A stretch of 64,000 nucleotides of DNA from Turbatrix aceti. Lineage: Eukaryota; Nematoda; Chromadorea; Rhabditida; Panagrolaimidae. The notes beneath the pieces were generated by a model. That model was not told the DNA's origin. It ran no database searches and worked only from the letters and a program-made list of their open reading frames with translations. The translations under genes and the position numbers were made by a program. Position 1 is the stretch's first letter; the number at the start of each line of letters is the position of its first letter. This document shows, piece by piece, positions 42,216-52,811 of the stretch. Location: assembly GCA_963969345.1 (NCBI GenBank), contig OZ017770.1, positions 10,906,180 to 10,970,179 of the forward strand, written 5' to 3'.

Positions 42216-42589
42216 CTAGCGATCGCAACAGCAGATGCACTTGATGAAGCCACCGATTGCGCTGATGAGAAAGAGGATACCAGCGACGGCCAGGGCAACA
42301 ATTACCCACGTCTGAAGCTTGAAACAGCAGTCATCGTAAACGGTACCGCAGCATTCAAAGTAGTAGAAGGCGTTTGAGTCATCGCCTTAAAAAATCGTTA
42401 AAACTGGTTGAAAACAAGAATGATGAAATCAATGACGATTTTTTTTACAAAAAAATACTTACAAATTTTTCCGACACAAAGCTTGCTGCCACTCTTGGTC
42501 TGAAGACTAAAGTCCTCGGCATTTGTTGACATGGCAAAAGCGATGAGAAAGACTGCGCAGGTCGAAAACATTCCAGTCAAAACACTCAT
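42216..42589 (-). CDS. Small secretory-pathway cysteine-rich single-pass membrane protein
   Basis: Two minus-strand exons, 42589-42463 and 42385-42216, encode 98 residues. A signal peptide (about 1-24, ending T-N-A) leads to a short ectodomain with C-V-G-K-I-C-D-D-S, then F-E-C-C-G-T-V-Y-D-D-C-C-F. One transmembrane helix follows (W-V-I-V-A-L-A-V-A-G-I-L-F-L-I) and then a very short tail full of cysteines (I-K-C-I-C-C-C-D-R). The layout, a Cys-Cys ectodomain, one helix and a CCC tail that could be palmitoylated, recalls Shisa/CX-type nematode proteins. I cannot assign a function. Good splice sites in matching phase and a proper signal sequence make a real gene very likely. Confidence 0.8.
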
Positions 42590-43185
42590 ATTGAAATAAC
42601 AGTTTTTCGGTGATTGAAATTGAGGCTTAAAAATTGATGCAAAAATATTATAGATGTAGTAAATAACACCCTATTGAGTGATGTTTGTATTCCACACCGA
42701 ACAACACGAACAATACATCACATGAACACCCGCATGAAGGATAAATAAATACACCTGCCAACCTGTCATTCATTCGAATGACCATGAAGGCAAAATTCAA
42801 AAAAAATTACGGTAAATAATATAAGACCATCAACCCGTATTTTGTAAAGCTTTTTGGCTACCTTGGCAACACGCAGATGGGGCCCAAACAAGACAGCGTT
42901 AATGAAAAGGGCTTTTTCCTCGTTTTTCGTGCGTTTAACTAGAGACACAAAAACAGGAACAACCAAAGCAATCGCATTGTGATGGTAAGGTTGGGCTCTC
43001 TCTTTCCTTTCTCCTCCTCTTTCAATGGACAGGCGGCAGGCGTAAAAAAATTGGGCGTTGGTATGAAACAGTTTTCACAACAACAGAAACAACCAAATTT
43101 TAACAAAAAAAGGTCGATGAAAAATTGAAGTCGCTTTACAGTTCAGTTAACGTCAACACAATGGATACGGCAAATTGTATGTAAC
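42590..43185. other. Intergenic region
   Basis: About 600 nt upstream of the small membrane-protein gene, likely its promoter, up to the first hAT-like element. No gene seen. Confidence 0.5.
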
Positions 43186-43624
43186 CCGTGTACTAGGGTT
43201 CGAACCCCCCCCCCCGTATCGGGTCGGGGACGGGGGTAGTCGGGGGCAGAGGTGTCGGGGGCGGGGGAATTCTGCCCCCGACGGGGGCAAAAATCGGCGG
43301 GGACGGGGGTAATTGCCCTCGAGTCCTATGAAAAAGAAGAAAAAAAGGTGTCAATTTTATCTTAAAACAAAAACCGAGGCATATTTTGAACAAATTTTTC
43401 GTATTTTGCTCTGTTTTTAGCCTATTTGTGTTGTTTTTGAACGTTTTTCCGCGTTTAACGCTAAATTTTGCTCATTGTCGGGGGCAGAATCTGTCGGGGG
43501 CGGGGGTTTTACTCCCCGACGGGGGTCACAAATGGTCGGGGGCGGGGGTCGGGGGGCCACCCCCGGCTTCACCCCCGCGGGGATCCCCGCGGGGGCGGGG
43601 GGGGGTTCGAACCCTACCGTGTAC
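43186..43624. mobile_element. hAT-like non-autonomous element, copy 1 (with target duplication)
   Basis: The element spans 43194-43616 (423 bp). It begins TAGGGTTCGAACCCCC and ends with the inverse, GGGGGTTCGAACCCTA. It is flanked by a perfect 8-bp direct repeat, CCGTGTAC, at 43186-43193 and 43617-43624. The 8-bp duplication and TAGGG terminus fit the hAT superfamily. The ends are extremely G/C-rich arrays of GTCGGGGGC-type repeats, while the central 120 bp is AT-rich and has no transposase frame. A near-identical copy lies inverted at 51035-51455. Confidence 0.9.
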
Positions 43625-44624
43625 TACGGTTAGTTATAAAGTTGTGTTGATGACAAAGTTGTGTAAGCGAAAACTCTACTCTAACGCACGGTGTTAGCTA
43701 AAAGCGAGCGCGCGGGCCCATGCGGCTCTATGGCGGTGCAATACGACAATTTTAATGAAAAAGATGGGCTTGTTGTGGGCCATTTTGTTCTCCGACAAAG
43801 CACAAATAAAAAACGTCGTCGGAATGAGAAGAAAGGAGGCATTACGAATACATCGCTTATCAAAAAAAACAAAAAACCATTTGTGAATCCAGTCTCGTTT
43901 CATCGATCACTGACTGACAGTATACAACAATAATTAATGGATATTGCGAAGACTCCGTTACGTCGTCGAGAGCGAGGTGAAAGTAGTTGTGGTTAGGTTT
44001 TCGGGGTTTGCGCGCCAAGCGGAGCCACACAGTCACAATGCAAGCAAGAAGAGTGAAACCTTTTTCTCTCCCAATACAAGGTCAATCCGAGCTCGTTCCT
44101 GCCCCTTGTTCATCGGCAACATAAGGCATTGTTTTTCACCGTTTCCTCTCCTTTGGTCACTACTGAATTAATAAAGTCGTTGCAAAGAGCACAAAAATAA
44201 CCTGGAGTAAACAAAAAATTAGTTGGCTTACAAATAAAATAAAAAATAGAAAAATGTGATGCACAGGTAGGTTGTTTGTGTAGATATGAATAAGTGAATT
44301 TAAAAAAAAAAGATAGAAGAAGGGAAAAGAGAAAGAGCGTCAGTTCGGAGGAGCTTTCGGTTCTCATTGAGCGTGTTGTCATTGTACAATTCGATTGCGG
44401 CGAATTTCTTATTGTTGTTTCTGGCAACAAGATGAGGGAGAGAAAAAAAAGAAAGAAAAAAGTGCTTGTGTGTCTTCCGGTTGACAAAGTCGATATAATG
44501 GTAGATGAAAAAAACAGAAAAACAAGGACAAAAATAGGGTCACACGACCGAGTCAGGGCTGGCAAGGGCACGTTGCCAGGGAAGTGGGAGCAAAGGGGAG
44601 GGGAGAATAGGAAAGGGAGACTTC
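43625..44624. other. Intergenic region between two mobile elements
   Basis: 1 kb with purine-rich stretches near 44300-44600. Open frames here are compositional and match no family. No gene called. Confidence 0.5.
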
Positions 44625-45179
44625 GTCTAATGCAGAGTTGTTCAATTCGACAATTTTCAGTGCTCGCTCTGCTCGCGCTCTTTGAGCAATTCAATTTTCC
44701 GTGCTCGCTCTGCTCATGCTCTTTGAGTTCCTAAAATTTTCGCGCTCGCTCCGCTCGCGCTCTTTTATTCTCAGATCCTTTGCTCTTGCTCTGCTCACGC
44801 TCGTGAGTTGAGCAAGAGCGAGCAATGAGCGAACATGGCTCACACAAAAAAAAGTGAATTTTGAGCCAAAATTCAGTTCCTCACTAAAAGAAAGACCGTA
44901 TACTCCTTGGAGATACCCCCAACATCGTGTTTTTGGTCGAAATTACCAGTATTTTAGTATTTGTAGCACTAAATTTATAGTGAGCAGTGCTCATTTTAAA
45001 AATTTCTCTTGCTCGCTCTGCTCACGCTCTTTGAGCAATTCAATTTTTCGTGCTCGCTCTGCTCATGCTCATTGAGCACTCCAATTTTTCGCGCTCGCTC
45101 CGCTCGCGCTCGTGAGCTGAGCAGGAGCGAGCAGTGAGCAGGAGCAATTTGGTGAGCATCGAACAACTCTGGTCTAATG
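44625..45179. mobile_element. hAT-like non-autonomous element, second family (with target duplication)
   Basis: The element spans 44633-45171 (539 bp), with an 11-bp perfect terminal inverted repeat, CAGAGTTGTTC ... GAACAACTCTG. It is flanked by the perfect 8-bp direct repeat GTCTAATG at 44625-44632 and 45172-45179. CAGAG fits the hAT terminal consensus YAGNG. Both subterminal regions consist of tandem degenerate units containing GCTCGCTCTGCTC and CTTTGAGCAATTCAATTTT, while the centre (44840-45000) is unique and lacks a transposase. Unrelated in sequence to the 43.2/51.0 kb family. Confidence 0.88.
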
Positions 45180-46628
45180 TCGTTTCTCGATGTCTCCTAA
45201 TGCTACGCTTGGCCAGTCGGTCGGTCGTCGGTCGGAAGGGCGGTTTGGGCCACCAGAGAATGAAAATAAGCTGCTGCAGTTGCAGTGGAGGCAGCAAGCA
45301 GAGTGAGTTCTCTTGCCCTCGACGACCTAGGCCAGTGCAAAAGGGCACTGATGCAAGTGCATAGTGCCTTCTCTCCCGTTCTTCCCAAAACACACCATAG
45401 ATAAAGATATTGCCACAAAAATGTCATGCTCAGTTAGTCGGTTTAGCCACAGGCAACAAAAGCATTGCCAAAACAACACAAACAAAAAAAGGGAATAAAA
45501 AGTTTTCTCCCCTAAGATTTGGTGCTTTTGACGCAGTTTGTCCGGAAAAAAGCTAAGAATAGATTTACTAACTGCACTCTTCTCATTGTTTTCAGAGCAC
45601 TGAAAAAAGGATTTGACAAATTGTTTTTCAAAAAAAAATATTTTCTCTAAGTAAGCACACGCGGCGGAAAATAAAATCGATTGAAAGTATTGGTAACCAA
45701 CAACGAAGCCGGTTAGGTCACTAACCTTTACGCTTCGAGTCTTCTTCAACATGTTAACAAAGAGTTTGCCGCGATACCACCAAGGTCAACAAAAATCGTT
45801 CTACGCAAGCTGAGAAAAAAACAAAATTGAATAGAACATTTGAAAGTTGCTTGCTTATAAACACTTGAATTCTTTCAGGACGATTCACGCCTCTTCTCGT
45901 TTTTTTTCTTTATGTTGCCCAAAAGAGTGGGAGGTGAAAGATAATTTTCACTATTACTCACCACTGTTTGTCAATCAAATCACGAAACATGACTACTGAC
46001 AGCATTTGTTTTTGCAGAGTCATATTTTTTGTTTGAAACAATTTGCACGATTGATAATGACACCTGTTTTTTTACTACTCATGAAGCAGTAATCCAACAA
46101 ATCGAAGACACATACTACAGCCGACAGTTTTGTACAGCAGTCACTTCCCTCTTCGATCAATTATGCACTATACCCACGCAGCGGGGTCAAAAGCATGGCT
46201 TTTCTTCGACTTTGGTTGCATTCTTCGTCATTCGAAGGTTGTCAGTCTTTTTTTCGCCCATTTAATTTTTGCTCCTTTAAGGACGGAAAATTAAATCAAA
46301 CGAAAAAAGTGAAAAGCATAAATTTACCTTGATATATTTTGTCCATGCAAAAAAACTGGTTTTAAATAGTTCACTTGTGGTCAATTTGACTGGCTTAAGA
46401 ACGTGTTTGTTAAAAACGTGTACCTATACCTATATTTTCGCCGCCCTGCCCTAGGACATGAAAACTCTCTCTCTCTCTCTGCCTATTTCCTTTTCTTTTT
46501 ATGTCTCCTATCAGAGCCCAGCCGACTACCCCTGAGTAATCACGCGCAACGTGTTGTCCACTAACTTCTTATAACCCTACTTAACCAGGAAACAAACACA
46601 TCCTTCACAAGTCTACCTGGCAGCAGTC
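45180..46628. other. Intergenic region upstream of the ABCD gene
   Basis: 1.45 kb with a short CT repeat near 46469-46482 and no recognisable coding sequence. It should contain the promoter of the ABC transporter gene and possibly its upstream partner exon. Confidence 0.5.
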
Positions 46629-49029
46629 ATGTCTGTTCAATCCAAGTTTTTACCTTTAATTTTCAATTTGACGTATCGTCAACGCTTCAAGTACGCCGGA
46701 CTATCACTCTTTGCTCTCACTGTTATTTACAATGTTTACAAGCGGCTTAGGTACCTCACTCGTAAGTTTTTTTGTTTTTGAAAATTTTTCTAACATTGAG
46801 AAACATTGTTGAGAACAATTTTTTTTTAGTAAATCCACAACAGAAGCAACATGCGCAAGCCAAGAAAAAATTTGCATTTGATCCCGTGTTTTTAAAACAA
46901 CTCAAGGTGCTTTTACATATTATGATTCCTGGTTACTTCACAAAAGAAACCGGTGTTTTGTGTATGAAAAATAATTTTTAAGTGTTAAAAATATCTGTTG
47001 TTTTTTAGTAATGCATTCTATAATTCTAATCATGCGAACATTTTTGTCAATTTATGTCGCTGCATTGGAAGGTCGTATTATCAAAACGATTGTACAAAGA
47101 GATATTTCAAAGTTTGTATCACAGATGGGAAAATGGCTTCTCGTTGCTGTTCCAGCGACGTTTATCAATTCAATGATCAGATTTTTTGAAAGCTATCTCG
47201 GATTGACGTTTCGAAAAAGACTAACCAAACATGCATACGACAAATACTTCAAAGTTCGTTTTTTAGGGGGACCATAAAAAACTCATGCATAATAAAAATG
47301 ATTTCTATTTTTAGAATCAAGTGTACTATAAAGTTTCTAATCTGGATAGTCGATTACTAAATGCAGACCAGTGTCTCACCGAAGACATAACCATGTTTAG
47401 TCAATCGGTTGCACATTTGTATTCACATCTGACAAAGCCATTCTTTGACATCGTACTGATAACGTTGGTTTTCAATTCGCTTTTTTTCTGCAAACTGCTG
47501 CTTTTTAGGATAACGCTTATAAATTACGCCCGTCGGCGGGAGGCTGGAGGAGCAATTGGCATGCCCATATTTTTGGCTCTGGGTGTCGTTGCAGGCACAG
47601 CAAGGATTCTCAAAGCCGTAGCCCCTCAATTTGGATCTATGATTGCAGAAGAAGCCCAGCGAAAGGGTAACTTGAGGTATTTGCATTCAAGAATCATTGC
47701 AAATTCTGAAGAAATTGCATTTTATAACGGACACGAGGTGAGTCATTTAAAATTCGATAAGCTCATTCAAAATTACTTTTTTTATTCAGACCGAAAAAAG
47801 TCGCCTTAGCAAAGCTTTTGACGCACTCAACGAGCAATCTACACTCATTTTTACAAAACGCATACCCTACATTATGATTGAACAATTTTTGATGAAATAC
47901 GTCTGGTCTGGTACGGGAATGACAATGATTGCTATTCCGATTCTTTTCACAAATAATGCACAAATGGGTTTGTGACAAATTTAAAAAATTATAAAAAATA
48001 GTGATCATTTCTAGAAGCTGAACCGGATGGAGGGGTAAGCGAACGAACCCGTGGTTTTGCAATTGCCAAAAACCTTCTCTACTCTTCAGCAGATGCTGCC
48101 GAAAGATTGATGACGTCGTACAAAGAGATCACGGAGCTTGCTGGGTATACCTCAAGGGTACACAACATGTTCGACGTTATGGATGAGGTTGCCGAGGGAA
48201 AGTACAGCAAATCTGTCGTTAACACCAGTCAAAAAAGTGGTACCGAAGAGAATGACGATTTGATTGATATTTCAATCATCTCAGGAACAGTCGAGATTTC
48301 GGATTCTATCATTGAGCTCGAAAACGTGCCAATTGTGGCTCCGAATGGTGATGTTGTGGTTCGGACCATGTCCGTCAAGGTTAGAAACCATTTTTTTGAT
48401 ATCTGAAAAATACTTGCTTTCAGATCACTCCAGGAATGCACGTGCTGATCACCGGTCCCAATGGATGTGGAAAAAGTTCTCTTTTCCGCATCTTAGGTGA
48501 CCTTTGGCCTGTGTACCGAGGAAAACTTACACGGCCAAAAAAATCTGACTTATACTACATTCCTCAGCGACCTTACATGACTCTCGGCACTTTGAGAGAT
48601 CAAATAATCTATCCCGATCGATTGAAAAACATGCAGGCACGAGGGTTAACCGATGATGTTTTATTAAACATTCTCAGAACTGTTAATCTCACTCACATAG
48701 TCGATCGAGAAGGTGGCTGGGATGCAAGGAACGACTGGATGGACGTTTTATCTGGCGGCGAAAAACAAAGAATGGGACTTGCAAGGGTGTTTTACCACAT
48801 GCCAAAATACGCACTCCTGGACGAGTGTACCAGTGCCGTGTCCATGGACATCGAAGACAAAATTTATGACGCAATCATTCAGGCAGGCATTACCCTTCTC
48901 ACTGTCACGCATCGTCCCTCACTTTGGAAATTTCATACACATCTCATGAAATATGATGGACATGGAAGCTACACCTTTGCCGAGATGAATAGTGCAACGC
49001 CGCCTTCTGAAGATTGCTTTGATGAGTAA
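46629..49029 (+). CDS. Peroxisomal ABC half-transporter, ABCD1/2 (ALDP) type
   Basis: Imports very-long-chain acyl-CoA into peroxisomes as a dimer. Exons: 46629-46761, 46830-46961, 47009-47253, 47315-47737, 47790-47967, 48015-48379, 48424-49029, giving 693 residues. The transmembrane half carries [17 protein letters not shown] and the ABCD loop [12 protein letters not shown] at about 299. The nucleotide-binding half has Walker [10 protein letters not shown] (about 502-510), Q-loop P-Q-R-P-Y, signature [10 protein letters not shown] (about 601), Walker [11 protein letters not shown] (about 621) and switch [15 protein letters not shown] and the whole signature place it with ABCD1/2 rather than ABCD3. 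The aquaporin gene starts 286 nt downstream on the same strand, an arrangement like a nematode operon. Confidence 0.95.
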
Positions 49030-49297
49030 TTACCTTTAGTTTATTTTGTTATACATACTTGCTTGCATGATACTTTTGTGAGACCAAAAAGATTAGACTT
49101 GCATGCAATAAAGAAAAAACAAATGATTGAATAGAAAAAAAGAACACCTGTGCTGCATTTTTTAATTTCCGTCTCTTGGGACAGCAGTTGCTGGAGAATA
49201 AGCAGCTAGCAATAAAAGAGTAACGATAAAAGCTATCGCACGTGCGTCCTCGTATCGCCGTCTTGTGCAAACTCAGGAAATTGCTAAAGTCAAAAAA

Positions 49298-49308
49298 ATA
49301 ATTTCAGT
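49298..49308 (+). promoter_or_regulatory. Candidate trans-splice or 5' UTR acceptor before the aquaporin
   Basis: An AAATAATTTCAG-type acceptor ends a few nucleotides before the aquaporin start codon. With the ABCD stop 280 nt upstream on the same strand, it fits an operon downstream-gene acceptor. An ordinary 5' UTR intron cannot be excluded. Confidence 0.45.
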
Positions 49309-49314
49309 CCAGAA

Positions 49315-50228
49315 ATGCGTGTATGGATAGCTTCCTTGTTGTTTTACTTCACAGTATTTCTTATTTGCGAACTAGCCAGGTATATCATTAATAAATATTT
49401 TAAAGACAAATATCCGAATCAGGTTACATTGCTCAATGAGGTTTGTCACATTCAAAAACCTTTTTATTTTTATCAGTTGTGTTGCAGTTCATCGGAACAA
49501 TCCAAACATGTGCGCCCATGTTTGATGTCAACTTTGTTCTTGACACATACGGACTACAGGGCGTTCTAATTGAAATTGCGTTTCTTGAATTGGTTAACGC
49601 ATTTTTGCAGCGGGATGCCTTTGCAGATCCCTGTCCTGTGGTAAGTGTAAAATTTATCAAAACATTTTTGTTATGATGCAGAAATTATTGCCAGATAATC
49701 AACTTTGCCAATGGAGTGGTGTCTGTTTACCGACTGATCAGTACGCTCGCAGTTCAATTTGCAGCTGCCGAATTTTCTTACTATCTGGCAAGACAATTCT
49801 GGAAGCTGGGAATCCACTCACTTCACGTCGACTACCTGAATCAAGAATGCAGCGCTGATTTGGCCACAACAATGTTCTACGGCACGGCTGTTGAAGCCGC
49901 AGGCGTAATTGTAGGCAAAGTAGCACAGATCTTCTTAGAACAACACCTAGTTAGTGAGCTGCAAGTCAGCATCGCTCAGGCTATACTTTCCGGAATTGTC
50001 ACGATTTTAGGTATGCTACAATTTTATTATACGTCTCAAACGAATAAAATTTTAGGAATACATTTAACTGGAATGTATGCTAATCCAATTGTTGCATGGG
50101 CTTGTACCTTCAATTGTGGAAGAGTTTCCCATTTAACTCACTTCGTTGTATACTGGATTGCACCAATCACTGCTTGGTTCCTTTCAGACATTATTTTAAG
50201 CGCCCCCGCAAACCCAAAGACGGACTAA
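49315..50228 (+). CDS. Unorthodox aquaporin, AQP11/12-like
   Basis: A six-helix channel of the superaquaporin group, whose members often sit in intracellular membranes. Exons: 49315-49440, 49488-49640, 49695-50010, 50056-50228, giving 255 residues. The third exon must start at 49695 (GCCAG|ATA) to keep phase. The first pore box is D-P-C-P-V in place of NPA (AQP11 has NPC), and the second is A-N-P-I-V-A. The C-terminal family marker V-V-Y-W-I-A-P-I-T-A-W-F matches AQP11/12 (V-Y-W-L-A-P). The last intron is only 45 nt and preserves frame if retained (its retention would add 15 residues). With Asp instead of Asn in the first box, water selectivity is hard to predict. Location directly after a peroxisomal transporter gene suggests co-transcription. 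Confidence 0.85.
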
Positions 50229-51026
50229 AAAGTGCTTGTGCCAAAAACAATGCTGCCGGATTTAATTTTTGCTTCGTTCTTAAAATAGTATATTTCATAA
50301 TTGGTCGTTAACGCAACGGAGAAGCCGAAAAATTGCCAATAAATATAATTCGGATACATATTTATTTGACGGTGATTTGTGCACCAATTGTACTTTTAGG
50401 TACTTTCAACTTCAAAAATCTTTTGTTGGCATTTTTTGATCTTTACCTTTTTTTTTGCATTTGGTCTGTGAATCAAGATCAAGTAACAGACTTTTTGTTT
50501 GCAAACGAACGCAAACGTTTGTCTATCCCTGATTATAAGCGCGTAACAAATATGTTGGAAAACGTCGCACGCTCAAAATCAAACGCCGATGACTTTATTT
50601 TCCAGAACGAGAAAGTAAACAAAGCTTTTTCTAAATATAAGGCAAAATTGTGCCCTGCAAATAAAAAAATTGCAAATCTGGGTTGTCCGAAATTCCTCAC
50701 TTTTCATAAAATTATTTTTGCGTTTTTTAGTGATAGAAGTGGTAGAAATATATATGTATTTTTTTGCTTTGGTAAAAATAGCCTCCATTTGCGTGCCAGT
50801 TTTAATCGTTAAATCCACAGCCAAATTCTAAAAATTTTTTTTGGTGCTCACCGTACAAAAAACAGAATCAATCCGAACAACGGACAAAGTACAGTGTAGC
50901 ATGATAACACATAAACACCAACAGGGATGCATGTTACAATTTTTTTACAGGATTGCTCGAGGGTTTCGACAGAAAAATCCTTAACCACATTGATTTTAGT
51001 AACTTTTCTCTCCAAGTTTTGCTAAC
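50229..51026. other. Intergenic region
   Basis: About 800 nt of AT-rich DNA after the aquaporin. A 159-codon open stretch on the plus strand (50333-50812) is Phe/Lys/Asn-rich with no recognised domain; not called as a gene. Confidence 0.45.
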
Positions 51027-51463
51027 AATATACGTAGGGTTCGAACCCCCCCCCGCCCCCGCGGGGATCCCCGCGGGGGTGAAGCCGGGGGTGGCCCCCC
51101 GACCCCCGCCCCCGACCATTTGTGACCCCCGTCGGGGAGTAAAACCCCCGCCCCCGACAGATTCTGCCCCCGACAATGAGCAAAATTTAGCGTTAAACGC
51201 GGAAAAACGTTCAAAAACAACACAAAAAGGCAAAAACAGAGCAAAATACGAAAAATTTGTTCAAAATATGCCTCGGTTTTCGTTTTAAGATAAAATTGAC
51301 ACCTTTTTTTTATTATTTTTCATAGGACTCGGGGGCAATTACCCCCGTCCCCGCCGACTTCTGCCCCCGTCGGGGGCAGAATTCCCCCGCCCCCGACACC
51401 TCTGCCCCCGACTACCCCCGTCCCCGACCCGATACGGGGGGGGGTTCGAACCCTAAATATACG
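51027..51463. mobile_element. hAT-like non-autonomous element, copy 2 (inverted, with target duplication)
   Basis: The element spans 51035-51455 (421 bp), reverse-oriented relative to copy 1 at 43194-43616. The termini are the same TAGGGTTCGAAC/GTTCGAACCCTA. A perfect 8-bp direct repeat, AATATACG, flanks it at 51027-51034 and 51456-51463. By eye the two copies differ only by scattered substitutions and 1-3 nt indels, mostly in G/C runs, so they moved recently. No transposase is encoded. Confidence 0.9.
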
Positions 51464-52811
51464 GTACGGTGACTGACATCATTGCAATGTCATGCGTAAA
51501 TTGAATGAACGTAGTTAAAATATTTTGCATTCGAATTGAAAAGTTCATTTTGTAATAATGGTGAACGATCGATATTGCGCTAAATGTTCCAAAAAATAGC
51601 GAAAAAACAGTTGTTTGAATGAGAAGAGTGTTTTCGGCTTTTCTTTGTTCTTTTGAAATTGTTTGCGAATTTCTCGAACAAAATCGACTCGATAAACTTG
51701 CAGTTGCACAAAAAAACACTGACATCACCGTGGTAAACATATTCGATAAAAATGTTCAAGATTGCGAAAAATCTTGTCGAGAAATAAACTTATACTGGCA
51801 TACAAAATTAGCACCCCAGAAACAGGCCTTATATGGTAAATGTATTAATATTGGGAAAATAAATGTAAAAGCGATGTAAACCACTGTAAGACGCTTGCTC
51901 CACAGCGTATTCATACGGTTCCACAGTATCACAGCTAAAAGATTAACCTTAATGTACTGTTTTTTAAAATAATGTTTTGTACCATAAAATAGAAAACAAA
52001 GATCATAAAACCTGTATTGCATAATTTTACTCCTTGTGAAGTAAACTTGGTAAAATTAGTTGCATCAAATAGCAGTTCTGAGTATAAATAGAGTTCATTT
52101 TCTATGTAATCATCCCGATAGCGATTGAAAATTATTTTATAGTTTCATCATGAAAATCATAGTAATCGTAGTAGTAATCATAGTCATCATTGTAAAAATA
52201 TTCATAACTAAGTAAACTTTTCCTTTTTATTTCCCAAATATGTTCATTTTTTGTTTATGCAGTTTTTTTAATGTCGATAAACGGGGAATGCATGCACTTT
52301 GTTGAAAAAAACACCCAGTTGATGAGGAACGCCTGGATGCAAAACAACGACACGAAAACAAATGTGAGTGCTCATAGTCCAAAAAAACACAACATGTTTA
52401 CCCTTGTTCATTTTTTGACTTCACACAAAAGTAAAGCCATACTCTTATAAACGATGAAGCGTTTATGGTCGGCCAGAGTGACAAAATATTATGTTCATTT
52501 TGATCAGAAATAAATACTTCTTTTTTTATTCTGTTTTAATCACAGAAACAACTTCACTAGCCTTTTACTTTCGTTATTCAAATAAAATGTTTCCTTGTTA
52601 TGCTTCCTTCAGCGTTAGTTACACTGTATTAAGTCTGTATTATTGTTTCAGAGATCGTTCTTGTTTGTTGTTTTTTTCCGAGTTGCGTACTCGCATACAC
52701 AAAGACGAAGATACCGATTACTTCTTGTTCTGGTCTTCTTGCGTTGCGGTTTTGCTATGACTTCTTTACGTGTTTTTAAGCGATTTACTTTTTTTTCTTT
52801 TTTAGTTCACA
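51464..52811. other. Intergenic region upstream of the first LEA-like gene
   Basis: 1.35 kb, AT-rich, with no coding sequence recognised. A TTATAAAC box near 52446 could be a core promoter. A T-rich acceptor (TTTTTTTAG) ends at 52804 just before the start codon. Confidence 0.45.

Noticed and set aside
43196..43207. GGTTCGAACC as the T-arm of a tRNA gene
   Set aside because: No A box, acceptor stem or anticodon arm at tRNA distance; the palindrome is the terminal repeat of a mobile element.
43386..43697. 103-codon open frame in the first hAT-like element, also seen at 50996-51244
   Set aside because: Both frames are translations of the same shared repeat sequence and run through G/C-rich repeats; no protein family and no splice structure.
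44110..44694. 194-codon minus-strand frame
   Set aside because: Runs from intergenic purine-rich DNA into the hAT-like element; Ser/Phe/Leu-rich with no family.
47482..47508. Possible tiny intron in the ABCD gene
   Set aside because: It would be under 30 nt; the frame stays open through it, so it was kept as coding.
50333..50812. 159-codon plus-strand frame after the aquaporin
   Set aside because: Phe/Lys/Asn-rich, no recognised domain, and it starts in the aquaporin 3' region; may be chance in AT-rich DNA.
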